This document shows, one piece after another, positions 47,049-56,049 of a DNA stretch of 64,000 bases. Numbering within the stretch: the stretch's first letter is position 1; every line of letters begins with the position of its first letter. This DNA comes from Subdoligranulum variabile (GTDB taxonomy: Bacteria; Bacillota; Clostridia; Oscillospirales; Ruminococcaceae): positions 1,178,001-1,242,000 of the forward strand of contig NZ_CP102293.1 of assembly GCF_025152575.1 (NCBI RefSeq). The letters are read 5' to 3'. Below the pieces are notes generated by a model, which was given only the letters and a program-made list of their open reading frames with translations, made no database searches and was not told the DNA's origin. The translations under genes and the position numbers were made by a program.

Positions 47049-49031
47049 TTGGAAGCGTTACTGAAGGCGACGGAAGTATCGGCGCTAACAGGAACCAGTG
47101 TGCAATATGTGCGGAGATTGGCAAAAGAAGGTCGGTATACTGACGTGCAGATACAAGTTAATTCCCATGGGAGAGCTTGTTATTTGATCCCGCTGTCGGC
47201 ACTGCCGGAGCAGGTGCAGAAAAAATACATGGATCAGCACCGCCCTGCCTCCGCTGCACCCCCCATGGGTAAGGGAAAGAAAGAAACGCCCGCCGCAGCA
47301 AGGCCGCTGGAAAGCTACAGCGCCGAGGAGCGGGCCGAGATCAGCTACTGGCTGGCCATGGTGGACCGCTGGCAGGAATACCGCCGCAAGGCGGGTGGCC
47401 GCAAGGCAGAATGCGATGAAAAGTTTGTGCTGCTGCGCCAGCTGGAGGAGCCGGAACGGCAGATCAGCGTAGAGACGCTGTACCGCAAGTGGGCGGCGAT
47501 CCGGGCCGGAGAATTAGATTCACTGGTAGACAAGCGCGGCAAGGCCCGCAAGGGCAAGACCGTGCTGCTGCCGGAAATCGAGCAGGAATTTTTGAGCCTG
47601 TTCTTGGATGAGGCGCAGTTGCCGATCCCCCGCTGTGTGGCGCTGACCGAGCAGTGGGCGCGGGAAAATATGCCCACGGCCCTGCCGCTGCCTAGCTATC
47701 ACACCTTTTACCGCAAAGCCAAGGCGGTACCCTATGCGGTGACGGTGCTGTGCCGGGAGGGCGAAAAAGCCTACTACGACAAGTGCAGCCCCTACATACG
47801 CCGCGAATACGAGAGTATTTCCGCCAACGACTTCTGGATCGGCGACACCCATACACTGGACGTGGAAAGCATGGGGCCGGATGGCCCCCTGCACCGCCTG
47901 TATCTGAGCGCCTGGCTGGATGCCCGCAGCGGTATTTTTACCGGCTGGTATGTGACCGCCAATCCCGGCAGTCAGGCCACGCTGAATGCGCTGCGCAAGG
48001 GCATTGCCGCCCGCGGCATCCCCCTAAACGTCTACGTGGACAATGGCCGTGAGTTCCTGACCTACGACATCGGCGGACGAGGTCACCGCGCCAAGAAGCG
48101 TCTGGCCGATGGCAGCGAACCTTTTGCCCCGCCGGGTGTGTTTGAGCGATTGGGCATCAAGATGACCAATGCCATTGTGCGCAATGCCCGCGCCAAGCTG
48201 GTGGAGCGGCGGTTCGAGGATTTCAAGAATTATGTAAGCCGGTTGTTCCCTACCTATACCGGCGGCAACGTGCTTGAAAAGCCAAACCGGCTGAAATATG
48301 TACTGAAGCAGGGCGACCATGTGCCCACGGACGCCGAAGTGATTGCGGCGGTGGACACGCTGATCGAAGGGTATCTGAACTGTGAGCCCTACGGTGGCAG
48401 TGTGGCCGAGGACAAAGGAAAAAGCCGCGTGGAGGTCTGGCGGGAAAGCCTGCCCAATGGCGCGGTACGACAACCGGCCAGTGAAAACGACCTGCAGCTG
48501 ATGCTGATGCGCACCAGCAAGCCGGTGCGAGTGACCCGCCGCGGCGTGACACTGAAGATCCACGGTCTGGAGTTGGATTTCTACACCCCGGAGCTGGCCA
48601 ACCTGCGCATGAAGGATAAGGTGTATCTGCGGTATGACCCGGAGGACCTGAGCAAAGTGCGGGTCTACGACCTGGAGGACCGTTTTCTCACGGAAGCCCC
48701 GCAGAGTAAGCTGACCGCCGGATATCTGGCTACACAGGAGCAGATCGCCGAGCTGATGGCCGCCAAACGTAAAGCCGAAAAGGCGGTGCGGGAGTACGGG
48801 CAGGCGCTGCGCCTGCCGGATGACCCGGAGCGGGCGCTCAATCTGGCCACCGCTCTGGCGCGCCACAATCTGGATGAACTGGAGCTGGCCCCCAAACCTA
48901 ACTGTATCGAACTGCGCCGCGCCGAACAGGAAGAACCTCTGCTGCGGGCGGTGGGCGATATTGATATTGGAGCAATGACCGAAAACCTGATCAGACAACG
49001 AGGAGGATTTGAAGATGGAGAAGACCTATGA
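47049..49031 (+). CDS. Mu-type transposase (MuA-like)
   Basis: A DDE transposase that cuts and joins the phage ends. The product has about 660 residues. An N-terminal winged-helix end-binding region (LLKATEVSALTGTSVQYVRR) is followed by the catalytic core: Asp in GDTHTLDVES, Asp in VYVDNGREF and Glu in AKLVERRFEDF. A C-terminal domain binds the MuB-like protein. I chose TTG at 47049 because GAGG lies eight bases upstream; an ATG at 47022 is in frame but sits inside the ribozyme core without a ribosome-binding site, so the true start is uncertain. The MuB-like gene begins within its end. Confidence 0.92.
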   Translation: MEALLKATEVSALTGTSVQYVRRLAKEGRYTDVQIQVNSHGRACYLIPLSALPEQVQKKYMDQHRPASAAPPMGKGKKETPAAARPLESYSAEERAEISYWLAMVDRWQEYRRKAGGRKAECDEKFVLLRQLEEPERQISVETLYRKWAAIRAGELDSLVDKRGKARKGKTVLLPEIEQEFLSLFLDEAQLPIPRCVALTEQWARENMPTALPLPSYHTFYRKAKAVPYAVTVLCREGEKAYYDKCSPYIRREYESISANDFWIGDTHTLDVESMGPDGPLHRLYLSAWLDARSGIFTGWYVTANPGSQATLNALRKGIAARGIPLNVYVDNGREFLTYDIGGRGHRAKKRLADGSEPFAPPGVFERLGIKMTNAIVRNARAKLVERRFEDFKNYVSRLFPTYTGGNVLEKPNRLKYVLKQGDHVPTDAEVIAAVDTLIEGYLNCEPYGGSVAEDKGKSRVEVWRESLPNGAVRQPASENDLQLMLMRTSKPVRVTRRGVTLKIHGLELDFYTPELANLRMKDKVYLRYDPEDLSKVRVYDLEDRFLTEAPQSKLTAGYLATQEQIAELMAAKRKAEKAVREYGQALRLPDDPERALNLATALARHNLDELELAPKPNCIELRRAEQEEPLLRAVGDIDIGAMTENLIRQRGGFEDGEDL

Positions 49032-49980
49032 CCTGACCCTGATCCAGCGGGTACAAGCCTACATGGAGCAGAACAGCATCAGCCAGAACCAGTTGGCGGG
49101 CAAAGTCAATATTTCCAGCGCAGCGCTGAGCAGTTACCTGAACCAGAAATACAAGGGCTCCGTAGAGGCGGTGGAGCGGCAACTGCGGGAGTTTTTCAAG
49201 ATCACCGAGGAGGCGGCAGCAGTCGCCGAGAGAACCGGCGACCTGCTCGTCCGAGAAGAGTACATTCCGACCTCCATCTCGGAGGACGTATACCAGAGCA
49301 TCCGCTTTGCCCAGCTGGAGCACTGCATGGTGGTGCTGCACGGTGATGCCGGTGTGGGCAAGAGCAAAGGCGCGCAAAAGTTCCTGCGGGATCACGCCGC
49401 CAGCGCCGTGGGGGTCAGCATCACCCCCAGCACCGGCAATCTGACCGGGGCCATCAAGCTGCTGGCCAGAGCCGTGCGCGTGCCGGAATGCCGCAATAAG
49501 ATGGACCAGGTCGTGGCCCTGCGCCAGCGACTGGACGGAACCAACATGGTGATCGTCATTGATGAAGCCCAGCACCTGAAGTACGCGGCGCTGGAGGAAA
49601 TCCGCGCCCTGACCGATGACAACCCCATGACCGGGGAGCATGGCGTGGGTGTTGTGCTCATCGGAAACAGCGAGGTGTACAGCCGCCTGCAGGGACGGCA
49701 GCAGGCACAGTTCGCCCAGTTGTTCAGCCGCATCCGTATGCAGCGGGAATATACCACCCGTAAGGTCAAGCGTGAAGATGTGGAGAAACTCTTCCCGGTA
49801 TTGGCGCAGCGCGGAGCCAAAAAGGAGCTGGACTTCTTGCTGAGCGTGTGCCGCAGCCCGTGGGGCATCCGCGGGGCCATGAACCTGTACACCAACGCGG
49901 CCAGTGCCGAGAGCGTGGATTACGAAAACCTGTACCGCATGGCGGCCCACATGGGCATCGGTATGCTGGCGCAGGTATGA
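49015..49980 (+). CDS. MuB-like AAA+ ATPase with helix-turn-helix
   Basis: MuB activates the transposase and captures target DNA. The 321-residue product has an N-terminal lambda-repressor-like helix-turn-helix (SISQNQLAGKVNISSAALSS), then an AAA+ core with Walker A GDAGVGKSKG and Walker B VIVIDEAQHL, and a basic C-terminus. The ATG follows AGGAGG by eight bases and overlaps the transposase gene by 17. Confidence 0.9.
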   Translation: MEKTYDLTLIQRVQAYMEQNSISQNQLAGKVNISSAALSSYLNQKYKGSVEAVERQLREFFKITEEAAAVAERTGDLLVREEYIPTSISEDVYQSIRFAQLEHCMVVLHGDAGVGKSKGAQKFLRDHAASAVGVSITPSTGNLTGAIKLLARAVRVPECRNKMDQVVALRQRLDGTNMVIVIDEAQHLKYAALEEIRALTDDNPMTGEHGVGVVLIGNSEVYSRLQGRQQAQFAQLFSRIRMQREYTTRKVKREDVEKLFPVLAQRGAKKELDFLLSVCRSPWGIRGAMNLYTNAASAESVDYENLYRMAAHMGIGMLAQV

Positions 49981-49993
49981 GGAGGATAGAGCC

Positions 49994-50380
49994 ATGAACA
50001 AGTGGAAGTTTGGTGTGGTGTTTGCGGCGGGAGTCGCAGCGGGCGCTTTTTGTATGATTGCCTTGCAGACCGGCTTTGGGAGAAGCGGCCGCCCTGGCGG
50101 TGAAATACTGGTGCTCCCGATGGTAGTGTTACTCCTGTGGGCCGGGTGGTGCCTGGGGCGGAGCCGGGATACCTTTCCGATGATGGGAGTGGCCGAGACG
50201 GACACCGATGCTGAGGAATACGTAAAAGAGAATCTGCCCGGATACTGGAGCGGGTATAGCGATGGATACGACGATGCGCTGGAAACGATGGAGTTTTCCA
50301 AGCCGGTGCGCAACAGGCCGGAGAAAAAGCGGCGGCGTAAAGATCGGAAAGCCGTGCCGGAACGGCGCAAGGGGGCGTAA
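49994..50380 (+). CDS. Small membrane protein of the early phage operon
   Basis: A 128-residue protein with two membrane helices (FGVVFAAGVAAGAFCMIAL and ILVLPMVVLLLWAGWCL), an acidic-aromatic stretch (YWSGYSDGYDDALE) and a very basic tail (EKKRRRKDRKAVPERRKG). The ATG follows GGAGG. The following 95 bases before the next gene contain GC-rich hairpins (for example GGGGGCGTAAGCCCCC). No function assigned. Confidence 0.6.
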   Translation: MNKWKFGVVFAAGVAAGAFCMIALQTGFGRSGRPGGEILVLPMVVLLLWAGWCLGRSRDTFPMMGVAETDTDAEEYVKENLPGYWSGYSDGYDDALETMEFSKPVRNRPEKKRRRKDRKAVPERRKGA

Positions 50381-50475
50381 GCCCCCTCTTGCCTTAATGC
50401 AGCCAGGGCGTAGCCCTGCCGGTCCCAAGCCCGGAATGATGCAGAGGGAGGTAACTGTACAAATGGAGGTACATT

Positions 50476-50697
50476 ATGGAAAACGAAAAACCGAACAATG
50501 CGGTGCAACACAAGGTTGCCCAGTTGGCGGCGCGCATGGCGGATCTGTTTATGCCCTGCGATGGCGGGGAGATGATCATGGGGTACGCTGCGATTCTGGT
50601 ACTGGAGAAGGCTATCCGGGAAGATATGCCGCCCTCAGCGGTGGGCCTGGCCCGTGACATAGCGAAGACCATCAAAGCCGAAATGGAGGATAAGTAA
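50476..50697 (+). CDS. Small early phage protein
   Basis: A 73-residue mostly helical product (QHKVAQLAARMADL, then VGLARDIAKTIKAEM). The ATG follows GGAGGT by five bases and the stop directly abuts the Gam gene. Unknown function, conserved position between the MuB-like and Gam genes. Confidence 0.6.
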   Translation: MENEKPNNAVQHKVAQLAARMADLFMPCDGGEMIMGYAAILVLEKAIREDMPPSAVGLARDIAKTIKAEMEDK

Positions 50698-51195
50698 ATG
50701 GCAAGAAGAAAAGTAACCGCTGCGCCGGTGCTTCCTGACTGGGCTGCAGTAGACGGGGCGCTTCGGGATATCCGCGAATGTGAACACGCCCTGACCGAAC
50801 TGGGGGTAGACCGTGACCGGCGCATCGATAGCGTGAAGGAAGAATACAGCAAAATGGCGCTGCCCCTGCAGAACCGTATCAAGAAACTGGAGGGCGATGT
50901 GAAAGCGTATGCGGATGCCCACCGGGCAGAACTCACCGGCAAGAGCCGGACGCTGAACTTCGGCACGGTCGGCTACCGCATCAGCAGCAGATTGATCCTG
51001 CCCGCCTCCAAGGCTGCCGAGGCCATCGCCGCGCTGAAGGCGCTGGGCCGCAAGGAATTTATCAAAACGACTGAAACACTGGACCGGGCGGCACTGAGCC
51101 GCCAGCCGGTGGAACTGCTGAACCAGATCGGCGCATACATCCAGCAGCGGGATGAATTCTACTACGATGTCAGCGGCGAGAACCCAGAATTGTAA
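50698..51195 (+). CDS. Gam-like host nuclease inhibitor
   Basis: Mu Gam binds DNA ends and protects them from exonucleases. The 165-residue product has the long coiled helical pattern of the family (ALRDIRECEHALTELGVDRD and LPLQNRIKKLEGDVKAYADA) and a C-terminal region KFGT-like GTVGYRISS. It starts directly after the preceding stop codon. Confidence 0.82.
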   Translation: MARRKVTAAPVLPDWAAVDGALRDIRECEHALTELGVDRDRRIDSVKEEYSKMALPLQNRIKKLEGDVKAYADAHRAELTGKSRTLNFGTVGYRISSRLILPASKAAEAIAALKALGRKEFIKTTETLDRAALSRQPVELLNQIGAYIQQRDEFYYDVSGENPEL

Positions 51196-51198
51196 GCC

Positions 51199-51405
51199 AT
51201 GAGCAAGCGAGACTGGAGACTGCTGCAGGCGTACCTGGCCACTGGGCTGACCCCGGAGGAAATCGAAAAACTGAAAGCTGAAAGGGCGGTGAAGGAAGAT
51301 GCCGAACATCAACAACTACCAAATACGGAAAATCTACGCCATCGGCGGGGCGCTGGGGATGCGGGGCGCGGACCGGCAGGACGCCCTGCACGATCTGGTC
51401 AATAG
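51199..51405 (+). CDS. Possible small ORF overlapping gemA
   Basis: A 68-codon frame starts four bases after the Gam stop (MSKRDWRLLQAYLATGLTPEE). The first 35 residues look helical and plausible, but the last third overlaps the GemA gene in another frame. It may be real and coupled to both neighbours. Confidence 0.4.
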   Translation: MSKRDWRLLQAYLATGLTPEEIEKLKAERAVKEDAEHQQLPNTENLRHRRGAGDAGRGPAGRPARSGQ

Positions 51406-51769
51406 TATGACCGGCAAGGCCAGCGTGAAGGAACTGACCTACGCTGAAGCCTGCCGGGTGATCGGAGAGTTGGAAGCCCGCCAGGGCACCCCGCCGCCCC
51501 GCAAAGGCGGCCGCCCCCTGCGCAAGACCGCACCGGGGCGGGTCAGCGAGGGACAGCAGCGGAAAATATGGGCGCTGATGTACCAACTGGCAGAAGCCAG
51601 CCCCAGCACGGCGCAGCTGGGGGATCGCCTGTGTGCAATCATCAAAAAGTCGTTGGGAGTGGAAGCTTTCCCCTCCGCGCCCTTTGCCTGGGTTGATTAT
51701 AAAGGCGCAAACAAAGTGATCGAAGCCCTGAAGGGGTATGTGTCAAACGCACAAAAACGCCGGGGGTGA
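51299..51769 (+). CDS. gemA: GemA/gp16-like phage regulatory protein
   Basis: The 156-residue product matches the GemA family of Mu-like phages (DUF1018), which modulates host gene expression in Mu. Two internal halves share a pattern: YQIRKIYAIGGALGM near the start and GQQRKIWALMYQLAEA in the middle, with basic linkers (RKGGRPLRKT). The gene is five bases before Mor. Confidence 0.8.
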   Translation: MPNINNYQIRKIYAIGGALGMRGADRQDALHDLVNSMTGKASVKELTYAEACRVIGELEARQGTPPPRKGGRPLRKTAPGRVSEGQQRKIWALMYQLAEASPSTAQLGDRLCAIIKKSLGVEAFPSAPFAWVDYKGANKVIEALKGYVSNAQKRRG

Positions 51770-51774
51770 TCAAA

Positions 51775-52089
51775 ATGAGCGAGTGGGAGATCCGCCGAGA
51801 AGATCTGACGGAGGCCCAGCGGGATGTGGCCGATCTAATCGGAATAGAGAACTACCGCAAGTTGGTGGACATCTATGCGGGCGAGCTCATCTACATCCCA
51901 AAGGCCGACAGCTTTGATCGCTTGGTAAGAAACCAGAAAATCGTGGACGAATTCGACGGGGGTAATACAGGAGAACTGGCACGGAAATACCACTTGACTC
52001 CCGTCACAATCCGGCGCATTGTGGATGAAAAGCGCAAAAGCCTGATGCTCGCCCCACTGGAGGGACAAATTAGTATGTTTGATCCCTAA
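51775..52089 (+). CDS. mor: Mor-family middle transcription activator
   Basis: Mor activates the middle promoter of Mu. The 104-residue product has an N-terminal dimerisation segment (LIGIENYRKLVDIYAGELIY) and a C-terminal helix-turn-helix (NTGELARKYHLTPVTIRRIV). It closes the early operon and is followed by a strong terminator. Confidence 0.85.
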   Translation: MSEWEIRREDLTEAQRDVADLIGIENYRKLVDIYAGELIYIPKADSFDRLVRNQKIVDEFDGGNTGELARKYHLTPVTIRRIVDEKRKSLMLAPLEGQISMFDP

Positions 52090-52126
52090 CATGAATTTAA
52101 TAAATGTTTATTATTCCCCATGAATC

Positions 52127-52177
52127 AAGAAGTGAGTATCATTGATTGCAGAAATCAATGATACTCACTTCTTTTTT
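52127..52177 (+). terminator. Terminator after mor
   Basis: A long, nearly perfect stem (AAGTGAGTATCATTGATT and its complement) is followed by TTCTTTTTT. It separates the early and late regions. No clear promoter for the next gene is evident in the short gap. Confidence 0.9.
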
Positions 52178-52187
52178 GGGGGAAAGC

Positions 52188-52583
52188 ATGGAAGGAATGC
52201 AGTTCGACGCAGGAACTTGGTGGTTGGTAGCCCTGCTACTGAGCGGGGTGACGGCCCTGCTGTTCTGGCTGCTGAAGCGCAGTTATGACCGTGTGGAGAG
52301 GAAGGCTGACGGCGCCGTTTCCAAGGTCGAGTTTGACAAGCAGCTGGATTCCTGTAAGGAGCAGATTCGGGCAATTCAGGAGACCTACACGACCCGCGCC
52401 ACCCATGATAAAGACATTGAAGAATGCCGTAGGAAAATCAACAAGATCAGCGAAGGCTACCTTACCAAGGAGGACTTCTACCGGGAACAGGCAAAGACCG
52501 AGCGGCGGCTCGAACTGCAAAACGAGAAGCTGGACCGGGTGCTTGAAATTTTGATGCAGATGCAGCGGAAGGAGAACGCATAA
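52188..52583 (+). CDS. DUF2730-like phage protein
   Basis: A 131-residue protein with one N-terminal membrane helix (LVALLLSGVTALLFWLL) and a coiled C-terminal part (RRLELQNEKLDRVLEIL). Small membrane plus coiled-coil proteins of this kind stand at the start of the late operon in Mu-like phages. Its stop overlaps the next start (TAATG). Confidence 0.6.
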   Translation: MEGMQFDAGTWWLVALLLSGVTALLFWLLKRSYDRVERKADGAVSKVEFDKQLDSCKEQIRAIQETYTTRATHDKDIEECRRKINKISEGYLTKEDFYREQAKTERRLELQNEKLDRVLEILMQMQRKENA

Positions 52584-52921
52584 TGGATCTGAAGGAAAGA
52601 CTGCTGGCCGAAATGAAACAGAATGATCTTGCCCGGGCCAACGGAAAAATCATGCGTGCGCTGAATGTGCTTGCGCCGAGCTACAACAGCCTGCGCGGTA
52701 TTCAGCGGGCACTGGTGGCAGATGATATCAGTGAGAACTTGTACACTGCCAGTCTCGACTTCCTGGCCTTGGAAGGCTACATCATGCTGCGTACGGTGAA
52801 AGACCACCTTCCGGTGGCGGATTTGGCCGACCATAGTTGGACCGAATTGGAAGGTAAGCTGGCCAGTAAGGGGACGCGCGTACTCGAGGGTAATATCCGC
52901 GATGAAATGGTCGAGGTGTGA
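52583..52921 (+). CDS. Phage protein, Mu gp26-like position
   Basis: A 112-residue product with a winged-helix-like pattern (RALNVLAPSYNSLRGIQRAL then LALEGYIMLRTVKDH). It precedes the DUF3486 gene, as does gp26 in Mu. DNA binding is likely but not shown. Confidence 0.55.
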   Translation: MDLKERLLAEMKQNDLARANGKIMRALNVLAPSYNSLRGIQRALVADDISENLYTASLDFLALEGYIMLRTVKDHLPVADLADHSWTELEGKLASKGTRVLEGNIRDEMVEV

Positions 52922-52923
52922 TT

Positions 52924-53496
52924 ATGGGCTGGCCTTTTGGCAAAAAAGCGGGCAACCGCAAGCACAGTAAAATCGACAGCCTGCCCCCAGAGATGAAAGC
53001 TACCGTTGAGGAGATGATCCTTGACGGCAGCGCTACTTATAGCGAGATCGTGGAGTACCTGCAGGAGCACGGCTACAGTCTGAGCGTTTCGAGCGTATGC
53101 AGATACGCCCAGGGGTACGTAGAGAATATGCAGACGCTGCAGATCGCCCAGCAGAACTTCCGCAGCATGATGGAAGAACTGGACCGCTACCCTGACCTGG
53201 ACACCACCGAAGCTCTGGTACGTATCGCCAGCCAGAACCTGATGAGCGCGCTGGCCAGCAAGAAGGACGAGGACTGGTCCAAGGTCGGTGTGGACAAGCT
53301 GATGAACCAGATCAGCGGTCTGACCCGTGCAGTCGCCTACAAGAAGCGTGTGGAGCTGCAGAACAAGACCGATCTGGAAGCCGGGGCCGACGATATCAAG
53401 ACGGCGCTGTGGACGGCCATGGCAAAGGAGCGGCCCGACCTGTACAGGCAGGTATCGGCCTACCTTGACCGAAAGACACAGGAGAGCGGCACATGA
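52924..53496 (+). CDS. DUF3486-family phage protein (Mu gp27-like)
   Basis: A 190-residue protein with the family opening HSKIDSLPPEMKATVEEM, followed by a helix-turn-helix-like segment ending SLSVSSVCRYAQGY. The rest is helical. In Mu-like phages this gene is next to the terminase genes and may be involved in DNA packaging. Confidence 0.8.
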   Translation: MGWPFGKKAGNRKHSKIDSLPPEMKATVEEMILDGSATYSEIVEYLQEHGYSLSVSSVCRYAQGYVENMQTLQIAQQNFRSMMEELDRYPDLDTTEALVRIASQNLMSALASKKDEDWSKVGVDKLMNQISGLTRAVAYKKRVELQNKTDLEAGADDIKTALWTAMAKERPDLYRQVSAYLDRKTQESGT

Positions 53497-54050
53497 GCAT
53501 GTACGTCTTACAGGTCATTACAGGGCGTGAGAAAGATATCTGCGGGCGGTTGCGCAAGGCGGGCATACCGGCTTACTGCCCGCGCGCGGTGCGCCAGATT
53601 CGGCGCGGCGGGCGCTGGCAGGAGCAAACCTACACCCTGTACCCGGCCTACATCTTTGTGCAGTGCGAGCGCGTTGTGGATGTATACTACGCTGTCCGGC
53701 GCGAGGATGGCGTGTTGTACTGGCTGGGCGCTACCCGTGGCACGCCGGAACCGCTGAGTGCGGACGAGGAAGCCAACATCCTGTGGCTGGCCGGAGACGG
53801 CCCCCAACCGGTGAGCAAGGCGGTATGCCGGGCGGATGGCAGTCTGGACTTTACCAGCGGCCCCCTGAAACGGCTGGCTGAACTGGAAGCATTGCGCAGT
53901 GTGTTCCGGCGGGAACGACGCGCCACAGCGGTGCTGCCCCTGCATGGGAAAGAACACAAGATCAACCTTAGCTTTGAGATTGAACAGGAAACCGGGAGTA
54001 GCAACGGGGCTGGTTCGCCCCCCGAAGCCAAAGCGGCGGACATACTTTGA
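53493..54050 (+). CDS. Phage-encoded NusG-like antitermination protein
   Basis: The 185-residue protein starts with a NusG N-terminal (NGN) domain, with MYVLQVITGREKDIC, RRGGRWQEQTYTLYP and AYIFVQCE (about residues 3-60), as in NusG/RfaH-type factors that travel with RNA polymerase. A separate helical segment and a strand-rich C-terminus (RRERRATAVLPLHGKEHKIN) follow, possibly a KOW-like domain. It overlaps DUF3486 by four bases and precedes the late genes and several hairpins. I infer an antiterminator for the late operon. Confidence 0.75.
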   Translation: MSMYVLQVITGREKDICGRLRKAGIPAYCPRAVRQIRRGGRWQEQTYTLYPAYIFVQCERVVDVYYAVRREDGVLYWLGATRGTPEPLSADEEANILWLAGDGPQPVSKAVCRADGSLDFTSGPLKRLAELEALRSVFRRERRATAVLPLHGKEHKINLSFEIEQETGSSNGAGSPPEAKAADIL

Positions 54051-54244
54051 TCACCGGGGAAAAAGACTAGTTTGGCCCCGGATGGCGAAGCGTGTCTGCC
54101 GAAAAAACAAAGACTCGGACACCATCCGCGCAAACTACCGTTTAACTCGCCACCAGGGGCGTTTAAAATTGTTCAAGGATGCGCAGGCGGAAAACTGCCC
54201 ATACGAAAACAGAATCAAAAGCAGGCCCGTTTCTGCGGGCGTTG

Positions 54245-54276
54245 GGGCGCTGGCAACAGCGCCCTTGAATTTTTGC
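54245..54276 (+). terminator. Terminator-like hairpin before the terminase genes
   Basis: The arms GGGCGCTG and CAGCGCCC with a four-base loop are followed by TTGAATTTTT. The 241-base gap between the NusG-like gene and the terminase gene also contains a second hairpin (CCCG-TTTCTG-CGGG, about 54227-54240) and no gene. Confidence 0.7.
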
Positions 54277-54291
54277 CGAAAGGAGTCCCGT

Positions 54292-54597
54292 ATGCGTACG
54301 AAAAATACCTCGATCCGGGAACTTGTGGCGGGCATCCGCAAGAGCCGGGAAAAAGAGAACTACAATCCCGCCGAGGATTTGAAGACCCTTCAAAACCAAT
54401 ATAAGCGCCTGGGCAAACGGGAGTTCTCCATCCTGCTGGATGCCATGGCCGAGAAGTACGCCGAGGGAGAGTGGTCCGCCATCCATGCGGCGCTGGTGGA
54501 ACGTGCCCGCTCCGGAGATGTGGATGCCATCAGGATGTACCGAGAAATGCAGACCAGTGGCGGAAGCGGCGAGGTGATGATCGTTGATGACCTCTAA
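54292..54597 (+). CDS. Terminase small subunit candidate
   Basis: A 101-residue protein directly before the large terminase subunit, which it overlaps. It is helical and basic (SIRELVAGIRKSREKENY) and lacks a clear helix-turn-helix. Position supports a small-terminase role in DNA recognition. The ATG follows AAAGGAG. Confidence 0.55.
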   Translation: MRTKNTSIRELVAGIRKSREKENYNPAEDLKTLQNQYKRLGKREFSILLDAMAEKYAEGEWSAIHAALVERARSGDVDAIRMYREMQTSGGSGEVMIVDDL

Positions 54598-55840
54598 AAA
54601 CGTGCAGACGGTGCGTCTGCGGGATGTGATCGGCCCTGCCTTTTATGAGACCCACCGGCAGATCAACCAAGGACTCATTGATGAAGCTGTGGAGAAAGGT
54701 GGTCGCGCCAGTCTGAAGAGCTCCTACGTCAGCGTGGAGGTGATCCTGCAGCTGATCCACCACCCAGATTGCCATGCCTTGGTTTGCCGCCAGGTAGCCG
54801 ACACGCTGCGTGACAGCGTGTATGCACAGATCCTGTGGGCCATCGACAAGCTGGGGCTGACCGCGAAATTCCGCTGCACCCAAAGTCCGCTGCAGTGCAC
54901 CTACCTGCCCACCGGGCAGCGCATTTTGTTCCGCGGCCTGGATGACACCCAGAAGATCAAGTCCATCAAGCTGCCCTTCGGTTACATCGGCGTGCTGTGG
55001 TTCGAGGAGGCCGACCAGATCAAGGGTGGTGAGGACGCGGTGCGCAACGTCCAGCAGTCCGCTCTGCGCGGCGGCGAGTTTGGCCTGACCTTCATCAGTT
55101 TCAACCCACCGTCCGCCGCCAGAAACTGGGCCAACAAGTACGCTCTGGTCCAGCGCCCCGGAAAGCGGGTACATCACAGCAGCTACCTGGAGGCCCCGCC
55201 TGAATGGCTGGGGCCGAAATTTTTGGCCCAGGCCGAATACATCAAAGAGACCAAGCCCACCAAGTACCGCCATGAGTACCTGGGCGAAGCGGTGGGAAAC
55301 GGCACCCAGGTGTTTGACAATATACGCCTGGAGGAGTTGAGCGCCAAGCGCATCCGCAGCTTTGGAGATGCGCTGAACGGCGTGGACTGGGGATGGTACC
55401 CGGACCCCTGGGCCTTCAACCGCTGCGCTTACGACGCTCATGCCCGAACGCTGTATATCTTTGATGAGCTGACCCGGCTGAAGACCAATAACCAGGATAC
55501 GGCCAAGCTGGTAATGCAGCGCATCGAGGGATGGGAGACTGTGACCGCCGACAGCGCCGAGCCCAAGAGCTGCGGTGACTACCGGGATGCGGGTATCCGC
55601 TGCCGGGAAGCCGTCAAAGGTCCCGGAAGTGTAACCGAGAGTATGAAGTGGCTTCAGGGATTGTCGGCTATCGTCATTGATCCGAGGCGGTGCCCCGACA
55701 CGGCCAAGGAGTTCAGCGAATACGAATACGAAACAAGCCGGGAGGGCGAGGTGCTGCCAGGGTATGTGGATGCAGACAACCACCACATTGATGCCGTGCG
55801 CTACGCTACCAACCGTTTGTGGACAAGGAGAGGAACCTGA
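54587..55840 (+). CDS. Terminase large subunit (PBSX type)
   Basis: The ATP-driven DNA packaging motor and nuclease. The product has 417 residues. The Walker A-like loop KGGRASLKSSYVS matches the altered form of PBSX terminases, Walker B is IGVLWFEEAD, and the nuclease part starts VDWGWYPDPWAF with the acidic residues of the RNase H fold. The ATG lies in the end of the small subunit gene. Confidence 0.92.
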   Translation: MTSKNVQTVRLRDVIGPAFYETHRQINQGLIDEAVEKGGRASLKSSYVSVEVILQLIHHPDCHALVCRQVADTLRDSVYAQILWAIDKLGLTAKFRCTQSPLQCTYLPTGQRILFRGLDDTQKIKSIKLPFGYIGVLWFEEADQIKGGEDAVRNVQQSALRGGEFGLTFISFNPPSAARNWANKYALVQRPGKRVHHSSYLEAPPEWLGPKFLAQAEYIKETKPTKYRHEYLGEAVGNGTQVFDNIRLEELSAKRIRSFGDALNGVDWGWYPDPWAFNRCAYDAHARTLYIFDELTRLKTNNQDTAKLVMQRIEGWETVTADSAEPKSCGDYRDAGIRCREAVKGPGSVTESMKWLQGLSAIVIDPRRCPDTAKEFSEYEYETSREGEVLPGYVDADNHHIDAVRYATNRLWTRRGT

Positions 55841-56049
55841 TGAACAAAGTAAAAAGGTGGATCGTGGAGCAGTTCTTGCCCGCCTACGCGCGGGAGACGC
55901 TGCTGGAAGAAAACGAGCGGCTGCGGAAAGAACTGGAAGACGCCCGGGCAGAGCTGCGGGAGATGCAGCACTATGCTGCCGGACTGGAATACACGGTTCG
56001 GCATCTGCCCGCGAATACGGTATATAACCACTATGAAAATAACGAGTGA
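55840..56049 (+). CDS. Small coiled-coil phage protein
   Basis: A 69-residue protein with a leucine/charged coiled coil (LEENERLRKELEDARAEL). Its start overlaps the terminase stop (TGATG) and its end overlaps the next small gene. No function is known. Confidence 0.6.
   Translation: MNKVKRWIVEQFLPAYARETLLEENERLRKELEDARAELREMQHYAAGLEYTVRHLPANTVYNHYENNE

Noticed and set aside
50380..50475. Third hammerhead-like segment
   Set aside because: It has hairpins and a CCCGGAATGATG stretch that resembles the ribozyme end, but GAAA before the first stem and the CTGANGA core are missing.
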